From contig CM076192.1 of NCBI GenBank assembly GCA_038277395.1, forward strand, positions 201,562,161 through 201,626,160: a stretch of DNA of 64,000 nt, in the 5' to 3' direction. Made by a program: the position numbers and the translations under genes. The notes below the pieces were generated by a model. It worked only from the letters and a program-made list of their open reading frames with translations, was not told the DNA's origin and ran no database searches. This document shows, one piece after another, positions 22,919-34,934 of the stretch. The DNA comes from Dryocosmus kuriphilus. Its lineage: Eukaryota > Arthropoda > Insecta > Hymenoptera > Cynipidae. The number at the start of each line of letters is the position of its first letter. The first letter of the stretch is position 1.

Positions 22919-24981
22919 CTGCAAGTAAAGGCAAGACTACAAAAGAATCTCTGATTCGAGGCATATCGATTAGTCTATGACGTTTTTATGTGTAATTGAA
23001 TAGTAAGGATAACCCTGTGTTTGGTAACAGAAACGCATTCAGTTACACCTTTACCCTTTCCCAATTTTTTATGGTGGGACGGAAAGACACCATCTTGACT
23101 GGACACAGAAATACTTTCATGCAAACCCCTGCCCCTGTCAAGTGTGTTTCGGGGACGTTAATGCACCTCTGTAACTGGGCACGTAAATGCATTCAGTGAC
23201 ACCCCTAACACTTTCCAGAGTTTTTCGGGGTAGGTACACCTGCGGCTTGAAGCAAAAATACAATTGGGGTAAAGGTATGCCTAAATATATTTTTGTGTCA
23301 AGTCACAGGTTGTCCCCACCCCGAAAAACGCTGGAAAGTGTTAGGGGTGTGACTGAAAGTATTTACGTGCCTAGTTACAGAGGTGCATTCCCTTCACCCA
23401 AAAAACACTCGAAAGGGGTAGGTGTATGAATGAAAGTATTTCTGCGTCCAGTCACATTGGTGTGTTTCGGTCCCACCGCAAAACATTGGGAAAGAGTACA
23501 GGTGTGACTGAATGCGTTTTTGTTATCACTCACAGGGTTACCTTATAGCAACGAAGAATATTGGAAAGGGTAGTTGTATAACTGAAGGTAGCTTTGTGAA
23601 CACTAAGTGGGTACCACCGCAGAACATTGGAAAGTGTTAGTGGTGTGACTCACAGTATTTCTGAGGCCGTTTATTGGATGCCCTTCGCAAAGCATTGTAA
23701 ATTGTAAGGGGTGTGACTCAAAGCATTTTTGTGTCCAGTCACAGAAATGTCTCCACCTTTCGAGAAAAATTTCGAAGGGGTAGGACTGACACTGAAAGTA
23801 TTTTTGTTCGAATCAAGTAGGTGTCTTCTCGGCCCACTTAAAGCATTGGAAGGGGGTATTAACGAGACTGAAATCATTTTTGTGCCTAGTCACCTGTGTG
23901 CTTGCTCGCTTTCAGCAGAAAATTGGGAAGGGGTAGAAGTATGGCTGAAAGTATTCCTTTGACCAGTCACATGGTGCCTGCCGTAAAACTCTGGAAAAGG
24001 GTAGGGGTATGAATGAATGTATTTCACATTCCAGTCACATTGGTGTCTTGCCGTCTCCCAACAAAGCATTGAGAAATGGTAGAGGTGTGACTGAATGCGT
24101 TTTTGTGATCAATCAGTGTGGTACATTCCCGCCCCCGTAAGATACAGGAAAGTGGTTGTTGTATGACTGAAGGCATTTTTTTGACCATTAAATTTTGCTC
24201 CCGAAAAACATTGGCGAGTGGTAGGGATGTGATTGAAAGTATTCCTGAAGGCAGTCATGTGGTGCCCACCGCAAAGGATTGTAAATTGTCATGGGTGGGA
24301 CCGAAAGTATTTTTGTGTACAGTCACAGAGATGACACTCCCTCCTGAAAAACATTTGAAAAGGGTAAGAGTGGGATGGAAAGTATTTCTGTGCCTTTCAA
24401 AGAGGTGCCTTTTCGACCCACGCAAAGTATTGAAAGGTCGTAGCAGTGAGACTGAAATCTTTTCGGTGGCTAGTAATCTAGGTGCCTTCCCGCTTCCAGC
24501 AGAAAATTGGAAAGGGGTAGTCGTATGGCTGAAAATGTTTCTGTGACCTTTCACAGTGTTCCCACCGGAAAAAGCTCGAAGACTTAGGTGTGTCACTGAA
24601 AGTACTTTCGTGTCCGGTCACAGTGGTGCCTTCCCGCCACCGCAGAACATTCGAATGAGTTATGGGTATGACTGAAATTATTCTTGTCACCAATCGCAGG
24701 GTGCCCCCCGAAAAACACTGGAAAGGAGTAGGGCTGTGATTGAAAGTGTTTCTATGACCAGTCGCATGGGAGCATTTCCACCACACATTCACTAACACAT
24801 AATCAAAGTCCATTTTCTCGAAATTTTTCGGTCGTAGGGCAAAAATATGTTTTACGCAGGATATGTCTTTTTCAAAGGACTACGATTTTTGTCCGAGGAT
24901 TTTTTTTCAATTTTATGTATTTACTGAAATGAGCGCAAAAAGCGTACACGAAAGTTTACATTTTTTTGAATTTTCACTCAC
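22919..24981 (-). repeat. Minisatellite-filled intron C
   Basis: A 2.06-kb interval with the same ordered monomers. The portion next to copy 3 (22,980-23,400) is almost identical to the portion next to copy 1 (18,000-18,420), while the rest is more diverged. Confidence 0.8.
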
Positions 24982-25374
24982 TCGGATAGTATAGATGCTC
25001 CAGAGAATCGTATTTTCCAGGTTCAATTGAAAAAACGCCTTCATCTATGTAGCAGATACTTGCTGGCGCTTCCGCCATCTCTTTTGTGTTCATAGGCTCG
25101 AACTTGCCGTCGCTCATGTTTACTTTCATCCGCTTTCCTTGGCGATTATATATTCCTTTAAGAAACTTCATTTCGTCCACTATTGCGAAAACCTCACCAT
25201 CGGTTGTTGATAATACAATATATTCTTGTACAGGCAATCGTGGATATGCGTGGTGTCCTACTTTCATTTTAATTTGTTTATTATCTGGAAAAATGTATCT
25301 TCGCAATTCGAATATTCGGTCCGGATTGTCAATGGGAATAAGCCGTTTGTATCCAGCGTCTTTCAGTTGGGAAG
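24982..25374 (-). CDS. Tandem-exon gene, 5'-most recognised exon (repeat domain copy 4)
   Basis: A 393-bp, phase 1-1 exon; acceptor AAACTTGCAG and donor GTGAGT. Encodes SQLKDAGYKRLIPID, ELRRYIFPDN, VQEYIVLSTTDGEVFAIVDE, FLKGIYNRQGKRMKV and SICYIDEGVF. It is the most diverged copy. About 130 bp of unique sequence lies just upstream and carries a second good acceptor (TTTCTTCCTGCAG, exon start 25,419) in the same phase, which would lengthen the exon to 438 bp (146 codons). The frame stays open to an ATG at 25,481-25,483. No first exon, signal peptide or promoter was identified, so the 5' end of the gene is unknown. Confidence 0.7.
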
Positions 25375-25499
25375 CTGCAAGTTTCGGTGCAAAAGAACCC
25401 CGTTCTCTGGCTGGGAAATCTGCAGGAAGAAATACAGGAATTATTTTTTTAGGTACATGCCCCAATATTACGGGTTTAAACACTCATCCTCTTCATTAT

Positions 25500-27240
25500 G
25501 GACCAGCTACCTCTCCTCATCTTCCTCCTCTTGAGTAGAGCAAGTGTAGAAGAGATTCTCCGATTCAAGGTATATCGATTGGCCAATGATATTTTTATAT
25601 GTAATTAAATAGTAAGGATCACGGTTTAAGTAAATCATTACTTATTTACCTTTTTCACTAAATGCCGTCTTTGATTTCTAGAACAAGAGCGATAAATTGC
25701 AGCCGCACCTTAATCTAATAAATTGGACTCGCTGTTACTCTTGCCTTACAATTAATCTTATATTAAAATTCTTCTATCCTTACGCTTGTGTAGGGCCTCC
25801 GTCTCCTCTTCTCATCATTTGCTTGCCAACAGTGGTAATATCCCCCCACCCCACAATCTTCCACTCTTCTATTTTTACTCCTTTAGCTATTTGCAATTAC
25901 TCTGTCTGCCACATTTGATCCATGATTTTGAAAATTTTATCTGAGGCTCAAAATTCGTAATCAGTGATCTCGAACAGCTCTTTGATAGAGAGTTCACAGG
26001 AAATCGACCTGACGAAACTGTTGGAGGCTATTTACCTCAGAAAATGGAATCTATTGATATAATAGGTGCTACGGTTGCAATATTTCGCAAACTCTTCCAA
26101 AATCCGTCAAGATACGGATTCAGCGCGAAAAATTTCGTGAGAAAAAAACTTCAAACCTCAGCGGGTGAAATCTTGTACACTGTGTAATTCTTTCATGTGA
26201 AATTGACATTTTGAAGATGATGAATAGATAAAATTCTATATACGAATTGTTTTTGATTTGATCATGGACAATTTTATTAAAAATAAAATATCTCGTTTTT
26301 AAACTATATTATGCAAAAACTGTTTTCGGATTTTGGACTAACTTTATTCGAGTGCCATGAGAAAGGGAACCGATTTGTTTAGAATCAGACCTTTTCTGCG
26401 CTTGCTTCAACTCAGGTCGAAGATGAAGGGTAGGAGGAGGAGGAGGATGTCAGAGAAGAGGGTGGTTAGAGTATCCAAAATTTGTGTGTAGTTAGATAAC
26501 TCACAAATACGTAAGAAGGCCTTTGAATTAGCCTTGCATATCTGAGCTGAACAAATAGTTCGAATGCGTCCAGCCTATCTACTTGCAGCTTGTTTTAAAA
26601 GATTACTGTAACATTAATGGGTTACAAATTTATGGGTGTAACGCTAATGTAAGGAAGTGTATGTACGAATAGTTACATTAAAGACCGCGGTGGATCTAGA
26701 CAGACTTCAGCCTAGAAACAGAATACGAATGGGCTTCCCACGATCACTTTGAGTACAGAAAAAAAAAATTTGGAGCTATTTTTGAGGAAAATTATATTTT
26801 TTACTTTAACGAATGGTAAATAATTTCTAACAAAACAGGTTGAAAGTGTAATTTTATTGGCTTAAACCATTGAGCCGAAGAAACTCTTAAATATTTCTGT
26901 AAAATAGTGAAAAACGTGAGAGGAAGTATTACTTTTTTGAATACTTTCTTTCCCATTGCATCCCATTTCCCAGGTGCCGGAGTCGTGGCCCAAAGTTAGG
27001 GTTTTAAATGAGGCAGTCCACAAAAAATGGAATATTACGTTTCAAAAACATTATTCGCGTAAATTGAACTTCTGAGGGCCCTAACACAGAAAGTTCGGAT
27101 AAAGTTCGGAAAAAGTGACAATCCGAGTTTCTTTGAAACTTGATGTACAGAAATTCAATATTCACAAAATGGAATTCAAAAATCTAAAAAAATTTCACGC
27201 TTATTGACCTAATTTCAGTAAATACATAAAATTGACAAAA
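25500..27240. other. Unassigned spacer upstream of the tandem exons
   Basis: AT-rich, with no supported gene. 25,550-25,640 matches the sequence that follows the acceptor-side flank in the other units, so the roughly 150 bp at 25,380-25,540 look like an insertion specific to this unit. The rest shows no repeat structure or long frame. Confidence 0.4.
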
Positions 27241-27279
27241 TAGCCTCTAATACACATTGTGCATTTTCGAAAAATACAC

Positions 27280-28105
27280 TTTTTTGTTCAGAACTGTTTT
27301 GCTCCACACAAAGCGAACACCACCTCGAAACATTGGGAAGGCCTGACAGAATGTATTTCTATGCCCAGTCACAGGGGAGCCTTCCCGATCACCGCAAAAC
27401 GTTGGAAAGGGGTAAGAGAGTGACTGAATTTTTTTTTGTGTCAAGTCACGTGGCAGGCTACCCCTGAGGAAATCAGGAAAGTGTTAAGGTTGTGACTAAA
27501 AGTACTTACGTGCCTCGTTACATAGGTGCATTCCGGTCACCCGAAAAACACTTGAACTTGGTAGGGATATGAATGAAATTATTTCTGTTTCCAGTTACAT
27601 TGATGTCTTTCCATTTGACCAAAAGACATTGGGAAAGGCTGGATGTGTGACTGAATGCGTTTTTGTTACCCATTAGAGGGGTATCTTCATGCCCTCAAAA
27701 AACATTGGAAAGCGATAGGGGTGTGACTAAAAGCTATTCTGAGACCAGTTATTGGGTTCCCCCGCAAAGCATTTTAAATTTTCAAGGGTGTGACTCGAAG
27801 TATTTTTGAGACCAACAACAGGGTGCCCTTCACCCCTCGAAAAACACTGTGAAAGTGTAGGGGTGTGAATGAAAGTATTTCAATGGCCATTCACAGAGGC
27901 GCATTTCCACCTCACATTCACCAACACATATTCAGCGCCCATTTTCTCGAAATTTTTCGGTCGTAGAGCAAAAATGTGCTGAACAAGATATATGTATTTT
28001 TCGAAGCACAAAGATTTTTGTCTGAGGATTTTTGGTCAATTTTATCTATGTACTGAAATGAGCGAAAGGACTATACATGAAAGTTTATAGTTTTTTGAAT
28101 TTCTG
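27280..28105 (-). repeat. Fifth minisatellite block lacking its exon
   Basis: About nine monomers of the intron family (27,280-27,900) followed by the conserved intron segment (CCACCTCACATTCACCAACA to GAAAGTTTATAGTTTTTTGAATTT). Where the next exon's donor should lie, at about 28,105, the sequence diverges with no GTGAGT and passes within 100 bp into Polinton-like terminal sequence. An older unit of the gene has therefore been cut here. Confidence 0.65.
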
Positions 28106-28199
28106 GCTTTGAAGATGTCACTGGCGCACGTTTCCATGATCACATCCAGAATCAGCGAGTCAAATTACAGGAATATACCAAAGTGGTATAGATGGAGAG

Positions 28200-28480
28200 T
28201 TCAGAGCCATCTCGAAGTGTTGCCTACTTACAGGGACTGGGTTCCGTTCCGAGCTAGTTCACTAGAAATTTAGCCGTTTGACTTGGCGGGTTGCCTACTT
28301 ACAGGTGCAGGGTTCTGTTCCGGACTAATTCATTAGAAATGTAGCTGTTTGTCGGTAAGGTAGGGTTCCACAACAATAAGCTCCTTTTTCCGCCGATACA
28401 TGGCATCAACGTCCGTTATCGACAGTATCGGTGAAGTAGGAATGTTGAGGTAGGTATACACCATATGTATTGGAATTTAC
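28200..28480 (+). repeat. Polinton-like TIR sequence outside the palindrome
   Basis: Contains GTTGCCTACTTACAGG twice, GGGTTCTGTTCCGGACTA, TGTCGGTAAGGTAGGGTTCC and TGTATTGGAATTTACT, all words of the Polinton TIRs at 9.0-9.4 and 44.0-44.4 kb but diverged. It abuts the left arm of the large palindrome; a matching segment is not seen beyond the right arm. Confidence 0.5.
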
Positions 28481-29734
28481 TTCTCGAAGATTCTCGCACT
28501 TTTTCACTTTCCATTGGCTTGAATACTATAATATAAGAGTAAAAATTCAACAGGATGCAGGATCAAAAGTGTTTTCCCCTCTCTCTCTCCCTCTCTCTCT
28601 ATATATCTATCTCTCTCTCTCTAACAATGACCTCATTATCTTCATGTCATTGATCCTAGAAGTTTAAAGGCTCGAAAATTCATCTCCATTTATTTCGACA
28701 GGCACGCGATGCAGTTATGGACATGCTTCCCCCTCTCTAGCTCCAAACTGACCTCATTATGGGTGTGAGAAGGGATGGATGGCTAAAGGGGGAGCCTCGT
28801 CACATTACACCAGATGGTGTAATAATATAAAATCTCAAAATAATCAGATATTGAAAAACCAAAATTTTGCTCAAAGAATGAAATCACTTTTGCCTCTTGT
28901 ACAATCCCGTACTCCTGAATCAAAACTCCAAAATCTCAAAATAATCAGGTGTTGAAAAGGAACAATTGTGCTCAAGCAATGCAATGACTTTTTCCTCTTG
29001 TAAGATGCCGTACTCCTGAATCAAAATTCGAAAATATCAAAATAATCAGATATTGAAAAACAATGCTGAAGGAAAATCAATCACTTTTCCCTGTAGTGTA
29101 AGTCAGAATACGTTCCTTATTTCTATTAATGTTATATATTGGAATATTCTCCATCTCTCTCTTTCTCTCTATCTCTTACACTCTCTATCGGCTTCCGCTT
29201 TCTCTCCCACCCGCCCTTCCCCCTCCAAAGCGGCAACTCTGGACAGGTTTCGACAAGCATATGCCTGTTGGAGCACGCATAATGATGCAATTAATCCACC
29301 AGCATAGATTAGACACACACACACACACGTACACACACATACACCACTCTTAATTTTCACACATATACGGTGCCACTCAAACACATACATTCACTCAGCT
29401 TCGTTCGATTTCAATCACACTTCTTCATTTACATACATATACGATGCCGCGTACCCAGCTTCGCTCGATTTCACCCACATGCAATTTTTCGGAACGCATA
29501 GATTATAGACCTACATTCAACCAGACACTTACCTGTAATTTAAAGATAAAAAGGGTTAATAATATTGGAAATTTCTACCCATTGATGTTCCAAAGTCCCC
29601 CGATGTTATTTTGAAAAGAAATTAAACCAATCGGTGCGTGCTGGATACCCACCATTGAGAAACGAATAATGAAGACCAAAGGGAACTGAACTTAACTCAT
29701 ATATAAACTAAAATTAAGAAATATGTACACAGAG

Positions 29735-29978
29735 AATGTACCAGTAAATGTTATAACTTATTTGCTCAATCAACATATTGAAATTCGCACATGTTGTATT
29801 TACCACCAAATTAGTAAAAGGAAAATTTTTTCTTCTGGACAGCAATTTCCAGGTTCTCAAATGTTTCCAAGTATTGTGGATCTTCAAAGATTTTGTTTAC
29901 TCGGCTCGGTAAGTATACCAACATCTAGTTGCCCAAATCGGTCATGAATTTTGTTCCATATTTCGTTCGAACTTTCAT
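29735..29978 (-). pseudogene. Small Polinton accessory protein, left arm copy
   Basis: Minus-strand counterpart of the open copy in the right arm: TKYGTKFMTDL, one in-frame TAG, then MLVYLPSRVNKIFEDPQY and ENLEIAVQKKK. The longer N-terminal part present in Polinton copy 2 is missing. Unknown function. Confidence 0.65.
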
Positions 29979-29999
29979 GATTTATACACTAAAGATATT

Positions 30000-30600
30000 T
30001 TCCAAGTAAGCAGGGTTGACAAGCTGCAGGCAGTAATCAGTAACTTAGGAATAAATCGATGTCGGCAAGTTTCTGAATTTAACAAAGTAAGGCGGGTTGC
30101 CAAGGTACAGGCTTCATGAACATGTTTCTGTTTCAAGCTAAATGATTGTAAAACCACAGTTTGGCAGAAGGTTTCTTTTCTAGTTTAAATGTATGCAAAA
30201 ATTAGTCAGTAATCGACAGGACATGGTGGTTTGTATCCGTGCAAAATGAAATTCAGTCAGTAATCAATTAAGGTGGGTTGCTGAGATATAAGTTTCAGGG
30301 GGAAGGTTTTGTTCCAAGCTAAATGTTTGTAAAACCACAGTTCTGTGGATGGGTTCTGTTCCAGGCTAAATGACTTCAATATAATCAGTAATCAAAAATT
30401 GATGATGATTCGTGTCAGTGCCGAATGTCTATAAGATTAATCAGTAAGCAAAAGGTGAACGTGGTTCATGTCCGCGCTAAATGTCTGTAGAAACAGTCAT
30501 TTACAAGCAGGCGATGATGATGGTTCATGTCTGCGCTAGAATGTCATTCAATCAGTAACTAAGTGCGGTGGGTTGCTGACATTGGAATTCTGTGACGACT
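30000..30600. repeat. Degenerate 75-80-bp tandem repeats, left arm
   Basis: Recurring words CAGTCAGTAATC, GGCGGGTTGC, GTTCTGTTCCAAGCTAAAT and GTTCATGTCCGCGCTAAATG in the same order. The reverse-complement counterpart is at 38,740-39,300. The words resemble the Polinton TIR repeats (GTCGGTAAGG, GGTTCTGTTC, CCGTGCTAAGC). Confidence 0.6.
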
Positions 30601-33250
30601 TGGGATATTTACGATATACATGTTTCTATAACTTTAAGATAAAGAGGGAGATATATTAATGAACAAAGATAGTACGCACATTAGTTGAGGATATATACAG
30701 AAAATTCTTTAAGTAGCCACACAAAATAACAATAATAATAATCCCAAGTCATATAAAATGCTGCAATATCAGAATGCATTTTATTGAAGGTTTTATGATT
30801 TGTAGCACTACTTTAAATCTGTCCGTAGATCTCTTAATGTTAAATATGTATTATAGTATCAACATGGTCGAAGCTTGAGATAAAAGGTTACATACATTTT
30901 ATTAACAGGTTTCATACTCGCTCTTCTCTAAACGCCTCTCCCTCTCTCTTTCTCTCTCTCTCTTATTCCTAGAAGTAGCAATTTATCTATTATGATTTGA
31001 AGATTTAGCATAAAAAATTATAAAAGTAAGTCTCCCTGTTCTTCTTAGGTTGCAGCTATGTCTTCTAAAAAATATTTTACTTAATTGTTGCAAAATCGCA
31101 AGTTCAATAATCAAAGTAAGACTTTGGTTTTTCCAAACTCTTTCAATTATTACATCATATCCCCTAAAATGCTATAACGTCATTTAAAAGTTCATTAACA
31201 ACATACGTAAACAATAAATTCTCAATTTTACAGAAATCTGGCAAGGTTAATTATGTGATTCTCGGGAAAAGCGTTCATGTCCATGCTAAATAGAAACTAA
31301 TCAGAAAAGCAATTGCATAGATCAGAATATGCACAAAAAAATAATCTAAAGTCATTTCTGTGTATTTGCGAGATCTCCCACAATGTGATTTTAGGCAATA
31401 AAATAAGTTGATCATGTTTTACCTACTCTTGGTGTCACGCAAAATATGACGTCAGCTTCCTGTCAAAAAATATCAAAGGGAAATTCGCTAAGCAGTTAGT
31501 TAATGAAAAAGCAAAGAGATAAGTTTAGACGAGTGACGCATACCTACGTACTAGTTAAGCATTTAGTTTGTTGAAAAACTCTAAGACCTACGAATGTAAT
31601 TCTTGGGTTTTACGAAATTCTCCGAAAAATATATTACAACATATCCCCTAAAATTCGATCACATAGATTTAATGTTTTTAGGTAATCTGTTAGTCAGTAA
31701 TAATCGAAGGGTGAACCTATCTTACAAGTCTGAATTATTTATCCAACTATTATGAGAAGCATCGAATCCTAGCCTATTTACAAACGGTTTATTTCACAGC
31801 TTTCACTACTTCTTATCCGATAGATATATATCGAAATGTTTGACTTTTGAAAGTGCCACTAAGTAACTGATTCAATATTTCTTATTTGTTTTTACTATAA
31901 ATAAATCTTTTGTCGACTCTGGGTGCATGAAATGTCTCAAAACTTGTTTACATTTACGGAGGAGGAAGAAGAGTTTGTAGTTAAATAAAATACTCAAAAT
32001 TTGCATTCAGTGATGACAAGACTTAGACAATCAGCTATAAAAAAATCTAAAACTAAAATGAGTCCCTTAGGCCTTTTCTTTTATAATAACCAAACGAGTT
32101 CGGTTAAAAGAAAGGAAGGTGAATTATACATCATAAAAAAGTACTTATAACGTTTAAAAATCACACTGAATTTAATTTATTAAAGGAACTATACATTACT
32201 GATTAATAGAAAGACATTGCACATTTAGTACCATGATGGGTCTATTTTATTAATTTTTATTAATTAACGAGATAAAATTTACAATCACACATATTACATG
32301 TATTAATTCTACTATTGGAAATAATAAACTAGCTTTTGAGGTGTTAAAGAATCATCTGAGACAAATCTTATTTAATAACACCAGTCCTGTTATTACATTA
32401 AAATTGAAATTATTTAAATGAGTTATTTCTGTTTCAGGTAGGAGTAACCGCAATCAATCTACCAAATAAATCAGTTACATAAATTTTATAACCCAGTGTA
32501 AGAAACTTTGAAGTAGCCTTTAACACAACAGAGTAATATGTTAAAAATCCATTTCATTTAACTAAAATCTTCCACTAATAACATGAAAAGTGAAGTATTG
32601 AAGATACTAAAATCAATCATTGTCAATGAGAAAATATTTCTCTTCTGTCAGCATTAAACTAAAGCCAAAATAAATCAAGGTCAAGGGGTAAAAAGGCAGA
32701 CTAGATGGATAATAATGAATGGATTTGTACTATTAATTCCTATGCTAATTAGAAAAATGTTTGATCTCTTGTATGTAAGTATAAAGATTTCTTTCAGTTA
32801 CATCAAAACTGAAATTAACCTCATTTAACTATTAAAATATTTTAGGAAGAGCAGGAGGAGGAGGAGGAGGAGGAAGAGGAGGAAGTGGATGTGGAGATTT
32901 GGAGGAGGGTTGAGGAGGTTCATTATGCAGTCGAAACAAGGAGTTACGGAGAAATGCTGGTTTCAATTATCACACACCATAAATCATATGTTAGAAGCAT
33001 CAATGTATGTGATGAGCCTCTCCTGCATTTAAAAACTAATATTTATTCAGGTGAGCTGAATGAAGAAGAAATACACATACATTTTGAGAATTAGATTTAT
33101 TTAATTTATTGCAATATAGTAAATTTAAAGAACTACATATATCACTTTATATGTGATTCTTAAGTTATGAGTACAGGAAATGTTCAATCTAATATTTCAA
33201 ATGTTAACTCAACTATTAAAAATATTTTATTAGGAGTTATTAAAGTTTTT
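30600..33250. other. AT-rich arm interior without a recognised gene (left)
   Basis: No supported frame. Contains a CT-rich microsatellite near 30,940-30,965 and a GGA-type run at 32,848-32,890. Its mirror is 36,080-38,690 in the right arm, with the complementary CTC run at 36,440-36,492. Conservation between arms is as high here as in the gene parts. Confidence 0.5.
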
Positions 33251-33272
33251 TCATCAACTAAAAAGAATATTA

Positions 33273-33967
33273 TCATTCAATAATGCCAGCCTCTCTTATT
33301 TCATTAATGATTGCAATTATTTCAAGCGACTTATTTCTGCTTCCAGTTGATTGGGAATGTAAGATTGAGCACAATCGATCCACCAATTCATTCGAATATA
33401 CCCAGTAATCTAAAAATTTTGTCTCCATTTCGCATTGAGAGGAAAAGTCACTTTCAGCATCATCTTCGTCACCATCATCCTCATCTTCATTATCATCACC
33501 CTCACCCATATTTGCATTATTACCGCCATCAACAGAATCATTATTAATTGTCACGAATGTTGAATTATCATGTTGATCAAATTCTTATTTTTCATCTTCC
33601 TGTTCTGATTCTAATTTTCCCTTCCCCACTTGTGACTTCAATTCAGGTTTAACCACTTGAGTAATGCCCACATGTTTCTTTATTCGAGAACAATGTAGTT
33701 CGATTTCCACATGAATATATCGAACCTCATTAGGCTTCAACTCTTCTGCTTTCCATGAAATGCTTTTTTAGTCTTTCTGTTCTGTTTGTTGCTGTTGTCA
33801 GTTGTTCTTATAGCTTCAGACTCCTTTGAAACTTTTCGAAAGCCTCTCTCATTATCATCTTTATCATCATTCCCATGACTCTTTGCTGCGCAAGAGTATT
33901 TTTCATGTATTTTCAAATTATCAGGCCTTGAATAAACTTTTGAGCAATCTGGACGTGTGGAAGTCAT
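33273..33967 (-). pseudogene. Zinc-finger protein with REAGI tail, left arm copy
   Basis: Starts with ATG at 33,967 and a C2H2-like finger, PDCSKVYSRPDNLKIHEKYSC, whose first Cys position is replaced by Arg. Then come a basic region (NKQNRKTKK), a frame break with stops near 33,740, a middle part with VGITQVVKPELKSQV, another stop, an acidic tract (EDEDDGDEDDAESD) and a C-terminus SNELVDRLCSIL then EIIAIINEIREAGIIE. The C-terminal segment matches that of the protein at 52,202-52,711 in Polinton copy 2. Probably a DNA- or chromatin-binding accessory protein; that function is inference. Confidence 0.65.
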
Positions 33968-34119
33968 TTTGTCACTGTTGCAAAATGAATGACTATTCGT
34001 TCATAAGTGCTGAGTTTATATCCTGCGGAGGAGGATGAGGAGGACAAGGCGGTGGTTGGGGAGGAGGAGGGTATGATAAGGATGAAGGTTATGAGGAGGA
34101 GGAAGGCTAGGAGGAGGAC

Positions 34120-34300
34120 ATTGAACCAATGTTAAACAAATGTTTAATCGACGTCAAACCAAAGTTGAAAAAACGTTAAGCCAACGTTAACTCAACATTG
34201 GTTCAAAGATGGTTCAACATTGGTTAAACGTCAGTTCGACGTTGGCTCAACGTTGGTTCAACGTTGGTTCAACATTGCACAGTGTTGATTCAACATTGCG
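34120..34300. repeat. 11-bp minisatellite, left arm
   Basis: Period-11 variants of CGTTGGTTCAA; the outer half contains the motif in the opposite orientation (AACCAATGTT, CCAACGTT). Mirror at 35,085-35,250. Confidence 0.7.
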
Positions 34301-34309
34301 CAAAAATTG

Positions 34310-34460
34310 ATTAGCTATCGGATTTCTCAAGCCTAACCACTTTACATATGCTTTATTTACACGCTTCTTGATTACTTTTTTCTACAAGGCTAAAAGGTAT
34401 ACTTCTTGATCCTTCACTTTGAAAAGTTCCTGTGCATAGAATCCGCCAGCGTCCCTTTCC
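34310..34460 (-). pseudogene. Integrase C-terminal fragment, left arm
   Basis: Minus-strand remains of the integrase tail (FYAQELFKVK-like, then a chromodomain-like stretch) next to the minisatellite, as in both Polinton copies. The catalytic core is absent; the match stops near 34,455, at the start of the repeated GCGAACAAAACTGAGGACAA words of the palindrome centre. Confidence 0.6.
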
Positions 34461-34930
34461 AGCGAACAAAACTGAGGACAATATTTTCACCTTTTCCACG
34501 TAACAATACTGAGGACAACATATTCACCTTATCAAGTTAACAAAACTGAGGAAGATTTTTCCCCTTTTCCAGCTGATAAAAATGAGTACAATATCTCTCA
34601 TAAGGAGGACGGAAGGTTATGAGGAGGAGAAGGAGGAGGAGGAGGAGGAGGAGGAGGAAGACATCAACGTAACCTCTAAACTTTAAACAAAGCCAGGTCA
34701 TCTCATTTTATTATGCAGATGGTGCCAGTATAGCTGTAAGAATTCTATATTTCAGGCTATAAAACGAGAGATTTGTCATACCGTTTATCCCTCTTACATC
34801 TTTAAAATATTCCTCGAAATTTCAAAATTACAATATAATATTGTCCTCAGTTTTATTAGCTGGAAAAGGGGAAAAATTGTCCTCAGGTTTGTTAGCTCGA
34901 AAAGGGGAAATTATTGTCCTCAGTTTTGTT
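34460..34930. repeat. Palindrome centre with short AAACTGAGGACAA repeats
   Basis: Left of centre are direct repeats of AACAAAACTGAGGACAA with CCTTTTCCAG words about 50 bp apart (34,465-34,590). Right of centre are their inverted equivalents (TTGTCCTCAGTTTTATTAGC, 34,840-34,945). The unpaired spacer holds a GGA-repeat at 34,615-34,665 and about 150 bp of unique sequence. Confidence 0.7.
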
Positions 34931-34934
34931 AGCT

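Noticed and set aside
18653..24813. Numerous 60-150-codon open frames on both strands between the tandem exons
   Set aside because: They are readings through the 70-75-bp minisatellite, repeat the same peptides in different frames, and lack any domain or consistent start.
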